64,000 bases of DNA from Streptomonospora nanhaiensis (GTDB taxonomy: Bacteria > Actinomycetota > Actinomycetes > Streptosporangiales > Streptosporangiaceae): the NCBI RefSeq assembly GCF_013410565.1, contig NZ_JACCFO010000001.1:2294001-2358000 (forward strand). Reading direction: 5' to 3'. Under the pieces are notes generated by a model. It ran no database searches. It saw only the letters and a list, made by a program, of their open reading frames with translations, and was not told the DNA's origin. Position 1 is the stretch's first letter. Each line of letters starts with the position of its first letter. Below are positions 8,512 through 17,139 of the stretch, one piece after another. The position numbers and the translations under genes were made by a program.

Positions 8512-8852
8512 GGGCTCCTCCGTTTCGACCTGCGTCGCCGATGTGGCGCACCGGACCGCCGGCGCGCACCGCTTCGCCGCGCCGTGTCCGTCGGGTGGCC
8601 GCATGCGGCCGGTCCAGTCTAGGCGGACGGGGCGATTGCCCATGTCCGACCCGATTTAGGCGTTCGCGGCCCCCGCCCGCCGGGGCCTTGGGGGCGGCGG
8701 TGCCCCGGGTGCCGTGGCACCAGTGTCCCCCAGCGGCGCCGCCCCATGCCCGCACGCCCTCGCGCCCGCGCGCGCCGGGGCCGGACGGCATAGCCTGGCG
8801 GGCGGGGGCGGGCCCGGGGAGCAGGCGGTCCGGCGAGTCGAGGAGGGGCGCG
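8512..8852. promoter_or_regulatory. Divergent intergenic region between plsC and cofC
   Basis: On the minus strand TAGACT (8620-8615) is a candidate -10 for the plsC-gpsA unit. On the plus strand TAGCCT (8791-8796) is a candidate -10 for cofC. Neither has a clear -35 hexamer. The remaining sequence is GC-rich without genes. Confidence 0.3.
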
Positions 8853-9509
8853 ATGCCGCCGTTGGATGATGACCGGCGCTGGTCGCTGGTGGTCCCGGTG
8901 AAGCGCCTGGGCGCGGCCAAGTCGCGCCTGGCGGGGGCGGCCGAGTTGCGCGGGCTGGCCCGCGCCGACCTCGCGCTGGCCGTGGCCTGCGACACGGTGA
9001 TGGCGGCGGTCTCCTGCCCGCGCGTGGGGGCGGTGTTCGTGGTCACCGACGACGACCGCGCCGCGCGGGCGCTGGCCGAACTGGGCGCGCGCGTGGTGGG
9101 CGGCGAACCGGGCACCGGGCTCAACCCGGCGCTGGTGCACGGCGCCGCGCTGGCGCTGCGGGAGTTCCCGCACCGGGGCCGGGCCGCACTGTCGGCCGAC
9201 CTGCCCGCGCTGCGGGCCGGCGAACTGGAGCGGGTACTGGACGCCGCGGCCGCGCACCCGGTGTCGTTCCTGCCCGACGCCCCCGGGATCGGCACCACGC
9301 TGTACGCGGCTCGGCCCGGGGCGGCATTCGCCCCGGCGTTCGAGGGCGCCTCGCGGCGGCGGCACCGCGCGGCCGGGGCGGTCGAACTCGACGGCACCGC
9401 CGCGCCCAGCGTGCGCCGCGACGTCGACACCCCCGAGGACCTGCGCGAGGCCGCCGCGCTGGGTGTGGGACCGTACACGGCCAAGCTGCTGGCGCGCGCC
9501 GCCCGCTGA
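8853..9509 (+). CDS. cofC: 2-phospho-L-lactate / phosphoenolpyruvate guanylyltransferase (F420 synthesis)
   Basis: Couples GTP with a three-carbon phosphate (phosphoenolpyruvate or 2-phospholactate) in coenzyme F420 synthesis; the mycobacterial equivalent is FbiD. The 218-residue protein opens with the nucleotidyltransferase segment SLVVPVKRLGAAKSRLAG, followed by VFVVTDDDRAA, GTGLNPAL, the metal-binding region ALSADLPAL and a C-terminal DVDTPEDL. ATG at 8853 has a perfect AGGAGG at 8841-8846. The other F420 genes are not in the window. It converges on the HU gene, with a terminator between. Confidence 0.93.
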   Translation: MPPLDDDRRWSLVVPVKRLGAAKSRLAGAAELRGLARADLALAVACDTVMAAVSCPRVGAVFVVTDDDRAARALAELGARVVGGEPGTGLNPALVHGAALALREFPHRGRAALSADLPALRAGELERVLDAAAAHPVSFLPDAPGIGTTLYAARPGAAFAPAFEGASRRRHRAAGAVELDGTAAPSVRRDVDTPEDLREAAALGVGPYTAKLLARAAR

Positions 9510-9590
9510 GGCGGGCGCGCGCCCGCGGTGACCGCCGCGCGGGGCGGCGGGGGCGCGGACGGCCCGGGGCGGGCGCCCCGTGACACGCCG

Positions 9591-9625
9591 CGGCGCCCGG
9601 GTCCTCTCGGGGGACCCGGGCGCCG
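9591..9625. terminator. Bidirectional hairpin between cofC and hup
   Basis: Perfect 14-bp arms, CGGCGCCCGGGTCC at 9591-9604 and its complement at 9612-9625, with a seven-base loop. It lies in the 145-base gap between convergent genes and has no long T run on either side. Confidence 0.7.
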
Positions 9626-9654
9626 ACGCGCGGGCGGCGTGCGCCGCCGCGGGA

Positions 9655-9936
9655 CTACTTCTTCTCGCCGTTCACCAGGGCCTTGAAGTCGGCCCCCGGG
9701 CGGAACTTCGGAACGAAGCTCGCCGGGACGTTGATGGTCGCCCCGGTGGCGGGGTTGCGGGCCTCGCGAGCGGCGCGCTCGGACTTCTCGAAGACGCCGA
9801 AGCCCGTGATGGCGACCTTGTCGCCCGAGGCCACGGTCTTCTGGATCGTCTCCAGCACCGCGTTCACGGCTTCGGTGGCGGTCTTTCGGTCGCCCATACG
9901 TTCAGAGATGGCGTCGATCAGGTCACGCTTGTTCAT
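9655..9936 (-). CDS. hup: HU-family nucleoid DNA-binding protein
   Basis: Small dimeric chromosome-bending protein of 93 residues. It begins MNKRDLIDAISERMGDRKT and carries the typical FGVFEKSERAAREARNPATG beta-arm, with the Pro that intercalates in DNA (RNPATG), and ends in FKALVNGEKK. It lacks the long Lys/Ala-rich tail of the HupS type, so it is the short form. A strong GGAGGAACCA-ATG start and a good sigma-70-like promoter precede it. Confidence 0.97.
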   Translation of the reverse strand: MNKRDLIDAISERMGDRKTATEAVNAVLETIQKTVASGDKVAITGFGVFEKSERAAREARNPATGATINVPASFVPKFRPGADFKALVNGEKK

Positions 9937-9966
9937 TGGTTCCTCCGGTTCCCCCTTGCTCGCACG

Positions 9967-9996
9967 AAATTAGGGGACACCCGGCCTCCGACACAA
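9967..9996 (-). promoter_or_regulatory. Promoter of hup
   Basis: On the minus strand TTGTGT (9996-9991), an 18-bp spacer and TAATTT (9972-9967) match a vegetative promoter. Transcription would begin about 25 bases upstream of the hup ATG. Confidence 0.65.
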
Positions 9997-10014
9997 ACAC
10001 AAACGCCCGTGAAT

Positions 10015-10254
10015 TCAGCGTGTCGGGGGGTCTTCGGCCTGCTGAGCAAGCTCCTGGAGCATCGCGTCGAGCCGAGCGGAGGCGCGCACTGGATCCCTTT
10101 TGACCGCCTCTGTGACCGTCAAAAGCCTACGTATAACCGGAATCCGGACACCGTCGGGCAGTGCGTTGGCGCGGCGGTGCGCTTCCCGCAGCCGCCGCGC
10201 CAAGTCAAGGTAAAATTCTGCGGAATCCGGTTCTACTGGGTGACCGGAAGCCAT
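10015..10254 (-). CDS. Small protein of unknown function downstream of leuD
   Basis: A 79-residue protein beginning [19 protein letters not shown]. It is mostly amphipathic helix with many Arg, Leu and Glu ([52 protein letters not shown]). The ATG lies inside the last codons of leuD, a 22-base overlap, which suggests translational coupling. The less biased composition compared with random GC-rich frames supports it as real. No domain was recognised; a regulatory or scaffold role would be speculation. Confidence 0.6.
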   Translation of the reverse strand: MASGHPVEPDSAEFYLDLARRLREAHRRANALPDGVRIPVIRRLLTVTEAVKRDPVRASARLDAMLQELAQQAEDPPTR

Positions 10255-10823
10255 GCGTGGCGCCGCTTCTCGTAGGCGTCGATGTCGTCGGTGTGGCGCA
10301 GCGTGAGGGCGATGTCGTCCAGCCCCTCCATCAGCCGCCACCGTGTGTAGTCGTCCAGTTCGAACGGCTGCACGATCCCCGGCGCCCGCACCTCGCGCTC
10401 GACCAGGTCCACGGTCACCTGGGTGGCGGGATCGGCCTCGACCGCGTCCCACAGCCGCTCGACCACGTCCTGGGGCACCACGACCGTCAGCAGCCCGCCC
10501 TTGAGCGAGTTGCCGCGGAAGATGTCGCCGAACCGCGGCGCGATCACGGCCTTGAACCCGTAGTCCTGGAGCGCCCAGACCGCGTGCTCGCGCGAGGACC
10601 CGGTGCCGAAGTCCGGGCCGGCCACCAGCACGCTGCCGCCGGCGAACTCCGGCTTGTTCAGCACGAACTCGGGGTCGTTGGCGCGCCAGGCCGCGAACAG
10701 GCCGTCCTCGAACCCGGTGCGGGCCACCCGCTTGAGGTAGACGGCGGGGATGATCTGGTCGGTGTCCACGTTGCTGTAGCGCAGCGGCACGGCGCTGCCG
10801 GTGTGGACGGTGAACTTCTCCAT
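10233..10823 (-). CDS. leuD: 3-isopropylmalate dehydratase, small subunit
   Basis: Partner of LeuC in the isomerisation of 2-isopropylmalate to 3-isopropylmalate (leucine synthesis); it can also serve the citramalate route. The 196 residues show [20 protein letters not shown] at the start, the [14 protein letters not shown] substrate-loop motif, and [24 protein letters not shown]. It follows leuC by 38 bases on the same strand. Confidence 0.97.
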   Translation of the reverse strand: MEKFTVHTGSAVPLRYSNVDTDQIIPAVYLKRVARTGFEDGLFAAWRANDPEFVLNKPEFAGGSVLVAGPDFGTGSSREHAVWALQDYGFKAVIAPRFGDIFRGNSLKGGLLTVVVPQDVVERLWDAVEADPATQVTVDLVEREVRAPGIVQPFELDDYTRWRLMEGLDDIALTLRHTDDIDAYEKRRHAWLPVTQ

Positions 10824-10861
10824 GTCGGCTATCAGTCCCTTGTGTCTGCGTGCGGCGCGGG

Positions 10862-12259
10862 CTACAGGTCGGCGGGCGAGGACAGGGTGCCGCGCACGGC
10901 GGTGGCGGCGGCGACCAGCGGCGACACCAGGTGGGTGCGCCCGCCCTTGCCCTGGCGGCCCTCGAAGTTGCGGTTGGAGGTGGAGGCGCTGCGCTCGCCC
11001 GGCTTGAGCTGGTCGGGGTTCATGCCCAGGCACATCGAGCAGCCCGCCTCGCGCCACTCGGCGCCCGCGGCGGTGAAGATCTCGCCCAGGCCCTCGGCGT
11101 TGGCCTGCTCCTTGACCCGCATGGAGCCGGGTACCACCAGCATGCGGACGTTGTCGGCCACCTTGCGGCCCTTGATGATCTCGGCGGCGGCGCGCAGGTC
11201 CTCGATGCGGCCGTTGGTGCACGAGCCCAGGAACACGGTGTCGACCCGGACCTCGCGCAGCGGCGTGCCGGGCGCCAGGTCCATGTAGGCCAGCGCCTTC
11301 TCGGCGGCGGCGCGCTCGGTGGGGTCGGTGAACGACGCCGGGTCGGGCACCGCGGAGTCCAGCGGCGCGCCCTGGCCGGGGTTGGTGCCCCAGGTGACGA
11401 ACGGGCTCAGCTCGGCGGCGTCGAGCACGACCTCGGTGTCGAAGACCGCGTCGTCGTCGGTGCGCAGGCTCCGCCAGTGCGCCACCGCGGCGTCCCAGTC
11501 GGCGCCCTGGGGCGCGTGCGGGCGGCCCTTGATGTAGTCGAAAGTGGTGTCGTCGGGCGCGATCATGCCCGCGCGGGCGCCGGCCTCGATCGACATGTTG
11601 CAGATCGTCATCCGGGCCTCCATGGACAGCTCCCGGATGGCCTGGCCGCGGTACTCGATGACGTAGCCCTGGCCGCCGCCGGTGCCGATGCGGGCGATGA
11701 CGGCCAGGATGATGTCCTTGGCGGTCACGCCCTCGGGCAGCGAGCCGTTGACGGTGACCGCCATGGTCTTGAACGGCGCCATCGGCAGCGTCTGGGTGGC
11801 CAGCACGTGCTCGACCTGGCTGGTGCCGATCCCGAACGCCAGCGCGCCGAACGCGCCGTGGGTGCTGGTGTGGCTGTCGCCGCAGACGACGGTCATGCCC
11901 GGCTGGGTCAGGCCGAGCTGCGGGCCCACCACGTGGACGATGCCCTGGTCGATGTCGCCCATGGGGAACAGCCGCACGCCGAAGTCGGAGGCGTTCTTGC
12001 GCAGGGTCTCGATCTGGGTGCGCGAGACCTTGTCGGCGATGGGGCCGAGGATGTTCTCCGTGGGGACGTTGTGGTCCTCGGTCGCGATGGTCAGGTCCGG
12101 GCGGCGCACGGGCCGGCCGGCCAGCCGGAGCCCCTCGAACGCCTGCGGACTGGTGACCTCGTGGACGAGGTGCAGGTCGATGTAGAGCAGGTCGGGTTCG
12201 CCATCGGCACGCCGGACGACGTGCTCCTCCCAGACCTTCTCGGCCATCGTGCGAGCCAT
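10862..12259 (-). CDS. leuC: 3-isopropylmalate dehydratase, large subunit
   Basis: Aconitase-family iron-sulfur enzyme of leucine synthesis, 465 residues. Visible marks: EKVWEEHVV at the start, [28 protein letters not shown], the [4Fe-4S] ligand cysteines in FLGSCTNGR and [10 protein letters not shown], and [24 protein letters not shown] at the end. ATG at 12259 is preceded by GAGGAGA at good distance; a longer frame upstream lacks support. Divergent from ndgR, whose promoter region contains a probable NdgR box, so leuCD is likely under NdgR control. Confidence 0.97.
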   Translation of the reverse strand: MARTMAEKVWEEHVVRRADGEPDLLYIDLHLVHEVTSPQAFEGLRLAGRPVRRPDLTIATEDHNVPTENILGPIADKVSRTQIETLRKNASDFGVRLFPMGDIDQGIVHVVGPQLGLTQPGMTVVCGDSHTSTHGAFGALAFGIGTSQVEHVLATQTLPMAPFKTMAVTVNGSLPEGVTAKDIILAVIARIGTGGGQGYVIEYRGQAIRELSMEARMTICNMSIEAGARAGMIAPDDTTFDYIKGRPHAPQGADWDAAVAHWRSLRTDDDAVFDTEVVLDAAELSPFVTWGTNPGQGAPLDSAVPDPASFTDPTERAAAEKALAYMDLAPGTPLREVRVDTVFLGSCTNGRIEDLRAAAEIIKGRKVADNVRMLVVPGSMRVKEQANAEGLGEIFTAAGAEWREAGCSMCLGMNPDQLKPGERSASTSNRNFEGRQGKGGRTHLVSPLVAAATAVRGTLSSPADL

Positions 12260-12391
12260 GTGCCACGTCTCCTCGCGTCTTGTGAAACTGCATGGGAAGG
12301 CTGCTCGCCGCCGTGCCCGTGATCGGCCCCCGCCGCGGCGACCACGCGCGCCCGGCCTGGTGAGCGCCGCGGGGCGCGCGGGCCGGACGAC

Positions 12392-12420
12392 TTGCATTCC
12401 AAATAGCGAGACGGCAATAT
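12392..12420 (+). promoter_or_regulatory. ndgR promoter with an embedded NdgR-type box
   Basis: TTGCAT (12392-12397), 17 bp, then CAATAT (12415-12420), which ends six bases before the ndgR ATG; the transcript would be leaderless. The spacer contains ATTCCAAATAGCGAGAC (12396-12412); its right ten bases are identical to the box upstream of ilvB. A box at this position would allow autorepression. The leuC promoter on the other strand probably overlaps, with a possible TTGCCG at 12418-12413. Confidence 0.6.
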
Positions 12421-12426
12421 CAAGCC

Positions 12427-13164
12427 ATGGACAACTCTAGCTCATCCAGCGGCGTCGGTGTGCTCGACAAGACGATGTCGGTCCTCGACGCCCTGGAGTC
12501 GGGGCCCGCCACCCTCGCCCAGCTCGTGCGCATCACCGGCCTGGCCCGTCCCACCGCCCACCGCCTGGCCGTCGCCCTGGAGCGCCACCGCATGGTCACG
12601 CGCGACAGCCAGGGCCGGTTCGTCCTGGGCCCCCGGCTGGGCGAGCTGTCCATCGCCACCGGCGAGGACCGGCTGCTGGCCATCGCCACCCCGGTGCTCA
12701 CCCAGCTGCGCGACCTCACCGGCGAGAGCGCCCAGCTCTACCGCCGCCAGGGCGACTCCCGCGTGTGCGTGGCCGCCGCCGAGCGCACCAGCGGGCTGCG
12801 CGACACCGTTCCGGTGGGCAGCGAGCTGCCCATGACCGCCGGTTCGGCCGCCCAGGTGCTGCTGGCCTGGGAGGACCCCGCGCGGGTGCGGCGGCTGCTG
12901 GCCGCCGCCCGCTTCAGCGAGACCGCGCTGCAGTCGGTGCGCCGCCGCCGCTGGGCCCAGAGCGTCGGCGAGCGCGAACAGGGCGTGGCCTCGGTGTCGG
13001 CGCCGATCGCCGGGCCCGGCGGCCGGGTGATCGCCGCCATCTCGGTGTCGGGCCCCATCGAGCGGCTCACCCGCACGCCGGGGCGGCTGCACGCCCAGGC
13101 GGTCACCTCGGCCGCCGAGAAGATCAACGAGGCGCTGCACGCCCAGGACCCCGCGGCGGTGTAG
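12427..13164 (+). CDS. ndgR: IclR-family regulator of amino-acid synthesis, NdgR/LtbR type
   Basis: Transcription factor that in Streptomyces (NdgR) and Corynebacterium (LtbR) controls leuCD and other branched-chain amino-acid genes. The 245 residues contain an N-terminal winged helix (about 12-75: [34 protein letters not shown]) and an IclR effector domain (about 85-240). The short Ser-rich start [17 protein letters not shown] is typical. Position divergent from leuC is conserved. Its predicted -10 lies six bases before the ATG, so no ribosome binding site is expected. Similar palindromes upstream of cimA, leuB and ilvB suggest a local regulon. Confidence 0.92.
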   Translation: MDNSSSSSGVGVLDKTMSVLDALESGPATLAQLVRITGLARPTAHRLAVALERHRMVTRDSQGRFVLGPRLGELSIATGEDRLLAIATPVLTQLRDLTGESAQLYRRQGDSRVCVAAAERTSGLRDTVPVGSELPMTAGSAAQVLLAWEDPARVRRLLAAARFSETALQSVRRRRWAQSVGEREQGVASVSAPIAGPGGRVIAAISVSGPIERLTRTPGRLHAQAVTSAAEKINEALHAQDPAAV

Positions 13165-13185
13165 GCGCGGCCGGCCGCGCCGCGC

Positions 13186-14370
13186 TCAGCCGCCGCCCTC
13201 CTCCAGCGGCACCCGCAGCACGCGGTCGTCGTCGGCGGCCGGGAAGCCCCGGCCGTCGCGGTTGCTGGTGCCCAGCCACAGGCCGTCTCCGCCCGGAGCC
13301 GGAACCACCGACCGCAGCCGGCCGTAGTCGCCCGCGAACAGCGCCTCGGGCTCGCCGAGCGGATCGTCCGCGCGGCCGGTGAGCGGCATGCGCCACAGCC
13401 GCTCGCCGCGCAGCGCCGCCACCCACAGCGATCCGGCGGCCACGGCCGCCCCACTGGGCGAGGACTCCTCGGTGGTCCAGGTGACCACGGGGTCCACCAG
13501 GTCGTCGGGGGCGTCGGGGCCGCCCACGCCCTCGACCTCGGGCCAGCCGTAGTTGCCGCCGGCCTCGATCACGTTGACCTCGTCGTAGGTGTCCTGGCCG
13601 AACTCCGTTGCGAACAGCACGTCCTCGGGCCCCCAGGCCAGGCCCTGCACGTTGCGGTGGCCGTAGCTGTAGACGAGGTTGTCGAACGGGTTGCCGTCGG
13701 CGGGGCGGCCGTCGGGCGTCATGCGCAGGATCTTGCCGCCCAGGTCGCCGGTGTCCTGGGCCCGCTCGGCGCGCCCGGCGTCGCCCGTGGCCGCGTAGAG
13801 CAGGCCGTCGGGGCCGAACGCCAACTGGCCGCCGTTGTGGTGGTCGGCGGCGGGGATGCCGTCGACCAGTACGCGCGACTCCCCCAGCGCGAGGCGGCCG
13901 TCCTCGCCCCACTCCAGGTCGATGCGCGCGATGCGGTTGTCGGAACGGGCGGTGTAGTAGACGTAGACCTTCTCGGGCCGCGAGCCGTAGGGGTCCAGCG
14001 CGATGCCCAGCAGGCCGCCCTCGCCCCGGGGGCGCACCCCCGCGACCGTGCCGACCTCGCTGACGCCGCCGTCGTCGTCGACACGCACGATGCGGCCGGA
14101 GCCGCGCTCGGTGGCCAGCGCCCCGCCGGAGGGCAGCACGGCGATCCCCCACGGGACCTCCAGGCCGCCGGCCACGGTTTCGGGCTCGCCGGGCGGGACC
14201 AGGCGGCCGGTGGCGTCGGCGGCACCGCCGCCGGGGGTGTCGCCGGCTGTGCGCTCGGGACCGGATCCGCCGGGCGCGCCGCCGCCGCACCCCGCCGCGA
14301 GCACGGCGGTGATCGCGAGTACGCAGGTCAGAAAGCGCGCGGGGGGACGCCTGGGCTGGGATCGGTCCAT
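13186..14370 (-). CDS. Lipoprotein of the glucose/sorbosone dehydrogenase (quinoprotein-type beta-propeller) family
   Basis: Predicted secreted, membrane-anchored sugar dehydrogenase-like six-bladed propeller; soluble members use PQQ. The 394-residue precursor has a lipoprotein signal ending in LAAGC (Cys about 28) and a Gly/Pro-rich linker. The domain shows GGLEVPWGIAVLPSGGALATERGSG, GEGGLLGIALDP, DHHNGGQLAFGPDGLLYAATGD, GKILRMTPDG, YGHRNVQGLAW and GQDTYDEVNVIEAGGNYGWPEVEG, all family marks. ATG at 14370 was chosen as it gives a normal signal peptide; 14382 adds four residues. No PQQ synthesis gene is in the window, so the cofactor is unproven. Confidence 0.85.
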   Translation of the reverse strand: MDRSQPRRPPARFLTCVLAITAVLAAGCGGGAPGGSGPERTAGDTPGGGAADATGRLVPPGEPETVAGGLEVPWGIAVLPSGGALATERGSGRIVRVDDDGGVSEVGTVAGVRPRGEGGLLGIALDPYGSRPEKVYVYYTARSDNRIARIDLEWGEDGRLALGESRVLVDGIPAADHHNGGQLAFGPDGLLYAATGDAGRAERAQDTGDLGGKILRMTPDGRPADGNPFDNLVYSYGHRNVQGLAWGPEDVLFATEFGQDTYDEVNVIEAGGNYGWPEVEGVGGPDAPDDLVDPVVTWTTEESSPSGAAVAAGSLWVAALRGERLWRMPLTGRADDPLGEPEALFAGDYGRLRSVVPAPGGDGLWLGTSNRDGRGFPAADDDRVLRVPLEEGGG

Positions 14371-14521
14371 GGGTGGGGGCATGCCCGCTGCGGGGCGCGG
14401 CCGAACGTGGCGGCGGGCGGAGAGGCGGTGGAGGGGCCGCCCGCCCCGTCCTGGCGGGCGGCCACCGATGGGACGGTCCGCCACCCGCTCCGGTGGCGTG
14501 CCGTCCGCACCCACCGGAACA

Positions 14522-15337
14522 CTAGAGCGGCCTGGTGACAGAATCGGTCGCGCGGCCGGAGGTGTCGAGCGAATTCCGCAACCTGGCGGCCAGGTGGCCG
14601 GCCCAGCGGCGGTAGCCCTCCGCGCCGGGGTGGAACCCGTCGGCGGAGAACAGCTCCGGGCCGCTCAGGGCGGAGCGCGGGAAGGCCGCGTGGTCGGCGC
14701 CCGGAAGCCGCGCCAGCACCGCCCGCAGCCGGGCGTCGAGGTAGCGCGAGCGCAGGCCCAGCAGCGGGCGCAACGGCCAGGGCAGTGCCGGGAACCTCTC
14801 CAGCGGAGGCAGCGCGCTGAACGCCGTGGCGGCGCGCGGCCAGCGGGCGCGCACGCCGCCGGCGATGGCGGCGGCGTTGCGGGCGAAGGCGCGACCGGAG
14901 GTCATCCGGGTGATGTCGTTGACCCCGACCACCACCAGGACGAGGTCGGGCCGCCAGGCGGCGCCGGCCTCCCGCGCCGCGGCGGGCAGGAGCGCGCCGG
15001 CCACCCGCGCGGAGTCGGCCCCCGAGCGGGCGGCGGCGCGCCACTCCACGGCCCGCCCGGTGGCGGCGGCCAGTTCGGCGGCGACCCGGCCGGGCACGCC
15101 GTCGGCCAGGGAGTCCACCCCCACACCGGCGGCCGAGGAGTCGCCCAGCACCAGCAGGCACAGGGGCTCCGGCCCGGCGGCGCCCTCCGCCGCGCCGGTG
15201 CCGGGGGCGGTGCCGCGGGTGCCCCGGGCCGGCGGCAGGGTGAGGGCGGTGCGGCGCACCCGCCGGCCCTGCACGAGCAGGACGGGGGCCGCCGCCCACA
15301 CCAGCGCCTGGGCGGCGGTGAGCAGGGCGGTCCTCAT
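14522..15337 (-). CDS. SGNH/GDSL hydrolase, membrane-anchored or secreted
   Basis: Esterase/lipase-like protein of 271 residues. An N-terminal hydrophobic segment (ALLTAAQALVWAAAPVLLVQG) acts as signal or anchor. The SGNH blocks are present: Ser in LGDSSAAGVG, Gly and Asn in VVVGVNDITR, and the Asp/His pair in FSADGFHPGAEGY. Substrate unknown. Its ATG overlaps the stop of the DUF4188 gene (ATGA, 15334-15337), so both are in one coupled unit, probably controlled by the divergent MerR regulator. Confidence 0.85.
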   Translation of the reverse strand: MRTALLTAAQALVWAAAPVLLVQGRRVRRTALTLPPARGTRGTAPGTGAAEGAAGPEPLCLLVLGDSSAAGVGVDSLADGVPGRVAAELAAATGRAVEWRAAARSGADSARVAGALLPAAAREAGAAWRPDLVLVVVGVNDITRMTSGRAFARNAAAIAGGVRARWPRAATAFSALPPLERFPALPWPLRPLLGLRSRYLDARLRAVLARLPGADHAAFPRSALSGPELFSADGFHPGAEGYRRWAGHLAARLRNSLDTSGRATDSVTRPL

Positions 15338-15879
15338 CGCGCGTCCGGTGCCGCCGCGGCCGCCCCGGCGCCGGTGCCGCCGCGCGTGCGGCGGCGGGCC
15401 AGGCGGTCCAGGGCGCGGCGCGTGCTCCGGTCGACCGGAACCGTGCCCAGCGCCCGGCCCAGGCCGTGGTCGGGCATGTTGAGGTAGACGGCCTCGTAGC
15501 CGGCCCCCTGCTCGGCGCGCTCGGACTGCGGGGCGCCGATCTCGTAGGTCTCGTGCCACACCCCGGCCCCCGCGCCGCCCTCGCGCAGGTAGCGCTGCCA
15601 GGCGGCGCTGTGCGTGGCCCGGCGGGCGTAGTCCATCAGGGCCCGGGTGCTCTCCCAGTACTGCACGGCGGTCACGCCGCGCGCGGAGGGCAGCACGCGC
15701 TCGTGCAGCAGGCCCAGAGCGGGGTCGGCCCGGAGTTCGGAGCTCATCGCCAGGAAGGCGCGGTTGATCCACATCCAGCGGCGGGGTCGCAGCAGCGCGT
15801 TGACCCGCACGCCGAGCAGGAAGACGGTCAGGCTCTCGCGGGGCTCGGTGGTGGTGCGGCGCACCTGAGTCTGGGGCAT
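15334..15879 (-). CDS. DUF4188 (monooxygenase-like) protein
   Basis: A 181-residue protein of the DUF4188 family, annotated elsewhere as monooxygenase family but without an established reaction. Typical segments are ESLTVFLLGVRVNALLRPRRW, RGVTAVQYWESTRALMDYAR, AAWQRYLREGG and VWHETYEI. The fold is probably a dimeric ferredoxin-like barrel. First gene of the pair with the SGNH hydrolase; divergent from a MerR-type gene across a region with inverted repeats. Confidence 0.8.
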   Translation of the reverse strand: MPQTQVRRTTTEPRESLTVFLLGVRVNALLRPRRWMWINRAFLAMSSELRADPALGLLHERVLPSARGVTAVQYWESTRALMDYARRATHSAAWQRYLREGGAGAGVWHETYEIGAPQSERAEQGAGYEAVYLNMPDHGLGRALGTVPVDRSTRRALDRLARRRTRGGTGAGAAAAAPDAR

Positions 15880-15984
15880 GGTGCTCGGTCCTCTACGTCG
15901 CCGGTCCGGCCGCGCCGGCCGGAGGGTGCGGACTTACGCCGCGGCCGGCTCCTGGACGGTCGCGCCGCGCACCCCATTGGATAG

Positions 15985-16021
15985 TTGAACTCTCTAACGT
16001 TGGAGAGTAGTACTCTCCAAC
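15985..16021. promoter_or_regulatory. Operator/promoter between DUF4188 and the MerR-type regulator
   Basis: ACTCTC occurs at 15989 and 16012 and its complement GAGAGT at 16003. The strongest element is a 21-bp dyad at 16000-16020 with perfect 9-bp arms TTGGAGAGT / ACTCTCCAA. A second dyad pairs 15989-15994 with 16003-16008. TTGAAC (15985-15990) and TAGTAC (16008-16013), 17 bp apart, form a possible plus-strand promoter overlapping the dyads. Confidence 0.65.
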
Positions 16022-16047
16022 AGAGGAAGGCAAGGGGGTTCTCTCGG

Positions 16048-16713
16048 ATGCGGATATCGGAGCTGAGCAGGCGCAGCGGGGTGCCCGTGGCGACCATCAA
16101 GTACTACCTGCGGGAGGACCTGCTGCCCAAGGGCGCGGCGGTCTCCACCACGCAGGCCGACTACTCCGAGGCCCACCTCCAGCGGCTCCGGCTGGTGCGC
16201 GCCCTGGTCGAGGTGGCCGAGGTCCCGCTGGCCCGCATCCGCGCCGTGCTGGCCGCGGTGGACAACCCCGACCTCGACCTCCACACGGTCCTGGGCACCG
16301 CGATCTTCGCGATGAGCGCCACGCCCGAGTCCCACCCCGGCGACCCCGCGTGGGACCGCGCGGCCGAGCAGACCGACGCACTCCTGGCGGAGCTGGACTG
16401 GCGCGTCACGCCGGACTCCCCCGCGCGCGTCCAGCTGACGCGGGCGCTGGCGGCCATGCAGGCGCTGGGCCGCCCGGCGACCCCCGAGATGCTTCGGGGG
16501 TACGCGTCGGCGGCGCACCAGGCGGCGGAGCTGGACGTGGCGTGCATCGACCCCGAGGCGCCGCGCGAGGAGGCGCTGCTCCACGCGATCAGCCTGTCGG
16601 CGCTGATGGAGCAGTCGCTGTCGGCGCTGCGCCGACTGGCGCAGGAGGACGTGTCGGCGGCGCGGTTCGGCGCCGCGCCGGCGCGCACCGGGAAGGGACC
16701 CGGCGCCCGGTAA
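16048..16713 (+). CDS. MerR-family transcriptional regulator
   Basis: The 221-residue protein opens with the MerR winged-helix MRISELSRRSGVPVATIKYY, then LREDLLPKG and the second wing ADYSEAHLQRLRLVRAL. The C-terminal effector part is helical and has no Cys cluster, so a metal sensor is unlikely. ATG at 16048 is chosen because the HTH begins there; AGGAAGG about 20 bases upstream is distant. It likely controls itself and the divergent DUF4188/SGNH pair through the dyads at 15989-16020. Confidence 0.88.
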   Translation: MRISELSRRSGVPVATIKYYLREDLLPKGAAVSTTQADYSEAHLQRLRLVRALVEVAEVPLARIRAVLAAVDNPDLDLHTVLGTAIFAMSATPESHPGDPAWDRAAEQTDALLAELDWRVTPDSPARVQLTRALAAMQALGRPATPEMLRGYASAAHQAAELDVACIDPEAPREEALLHAISLSALMEQSLSALRRLAQEDVSAARFGAAPARTGKGPGAR

Positions 16714-16719
16714 CGGCAA

Positions 16720-16747
16720 AGGCCCTCATCGGTGCGGATGAGGGCCT
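16720..16747. terminator. Bidirectional terminator hairpin between the MerR-type gene and tRNA-Glu
   Basis: AGGCCCTCATC (16720-16730) and its perfect complement (16737-16747) make an 11-bp stem with a six-base loop. It serves the plus-strand regulator and the minus-strand tRNA. Confidence 0.8.
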
Positions 16748-16765
16748 GCGCGTGTGTCGGTGTGG

Positions 16766-16838
16766 TACCCCCGAGCGGATTCGAACCGCCGTTACCGCCT
16801 TGAGAGGGCGGCGTCCTAGGCCACTAGACGACGGGGGC
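16766..16838 (-). tRNA. tRNA-Glu (anticodon CUC), copy 1
   Basis: A 73-base cloverleaf from GCCCCCG to CGGGGGT plus A. The anticodon stem CCGCC/GGCGG encloses loop CTCTCAA with anticodon CTC. The T arm contains GGTTCGAATCC. Identical in sequence to the copy at 16998-17070. CCA is not encoded. Confidence 0.97.
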
Positions 16839-16940
16839 GTGTGCAGTGGGTCCACCCTATCGGACCGAATCGGGTGATCCGGCCGCGATCGCGGCGGAAC
16901 CGGGAGCGCCGGGGCGGCTGGTGACCGCCCCGGCGACCCA

Positions 16941-16972
16941 GCAAAAAAGCCCCCGCGCGAAGCGGAAGCCTC
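16941..16972 (-). terminator. Terminator downstream of tRNA-Glu copy 2
   Basis: On the minus strand GCTTCCGC, a short loop, GCGGGGGC and then TTTTTTG. The stem has two G-U pairs. It separates the two tRNA-Glu genes, so copy 1 probably depends on readthrough or its own promoter. Confidence 0.8.
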
Positions 16973-16997
16973 TTCACCTGGCATTGTCCCTGCTGCG

Positions 16998-17070
16998 TAC
17001 CCCCGAGCGGATTCGAACCGCCGTTACCGCCTTGAGAGGGCGGCGTCCTAGGCCACTAGACGACGGGGGC
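16998..17070 (-). tRNA. tRNA-Glu (anticodon CUC), copy 2
   Basis: Same 73-base sequence as the copy at 16766-16838, including anticodon CTC. It follows tRNA-Gln by about 70 bases on the same strand and is followed by a T-run terminator. Confidence 0.97.
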
Positions 17071-17139
17071 CTGATGTGATCGCCTGGGCGATCGAGCCGG
17101 TGACCGACTCGTACCGGCCGCCGTGACCGGAGGCCGTGG

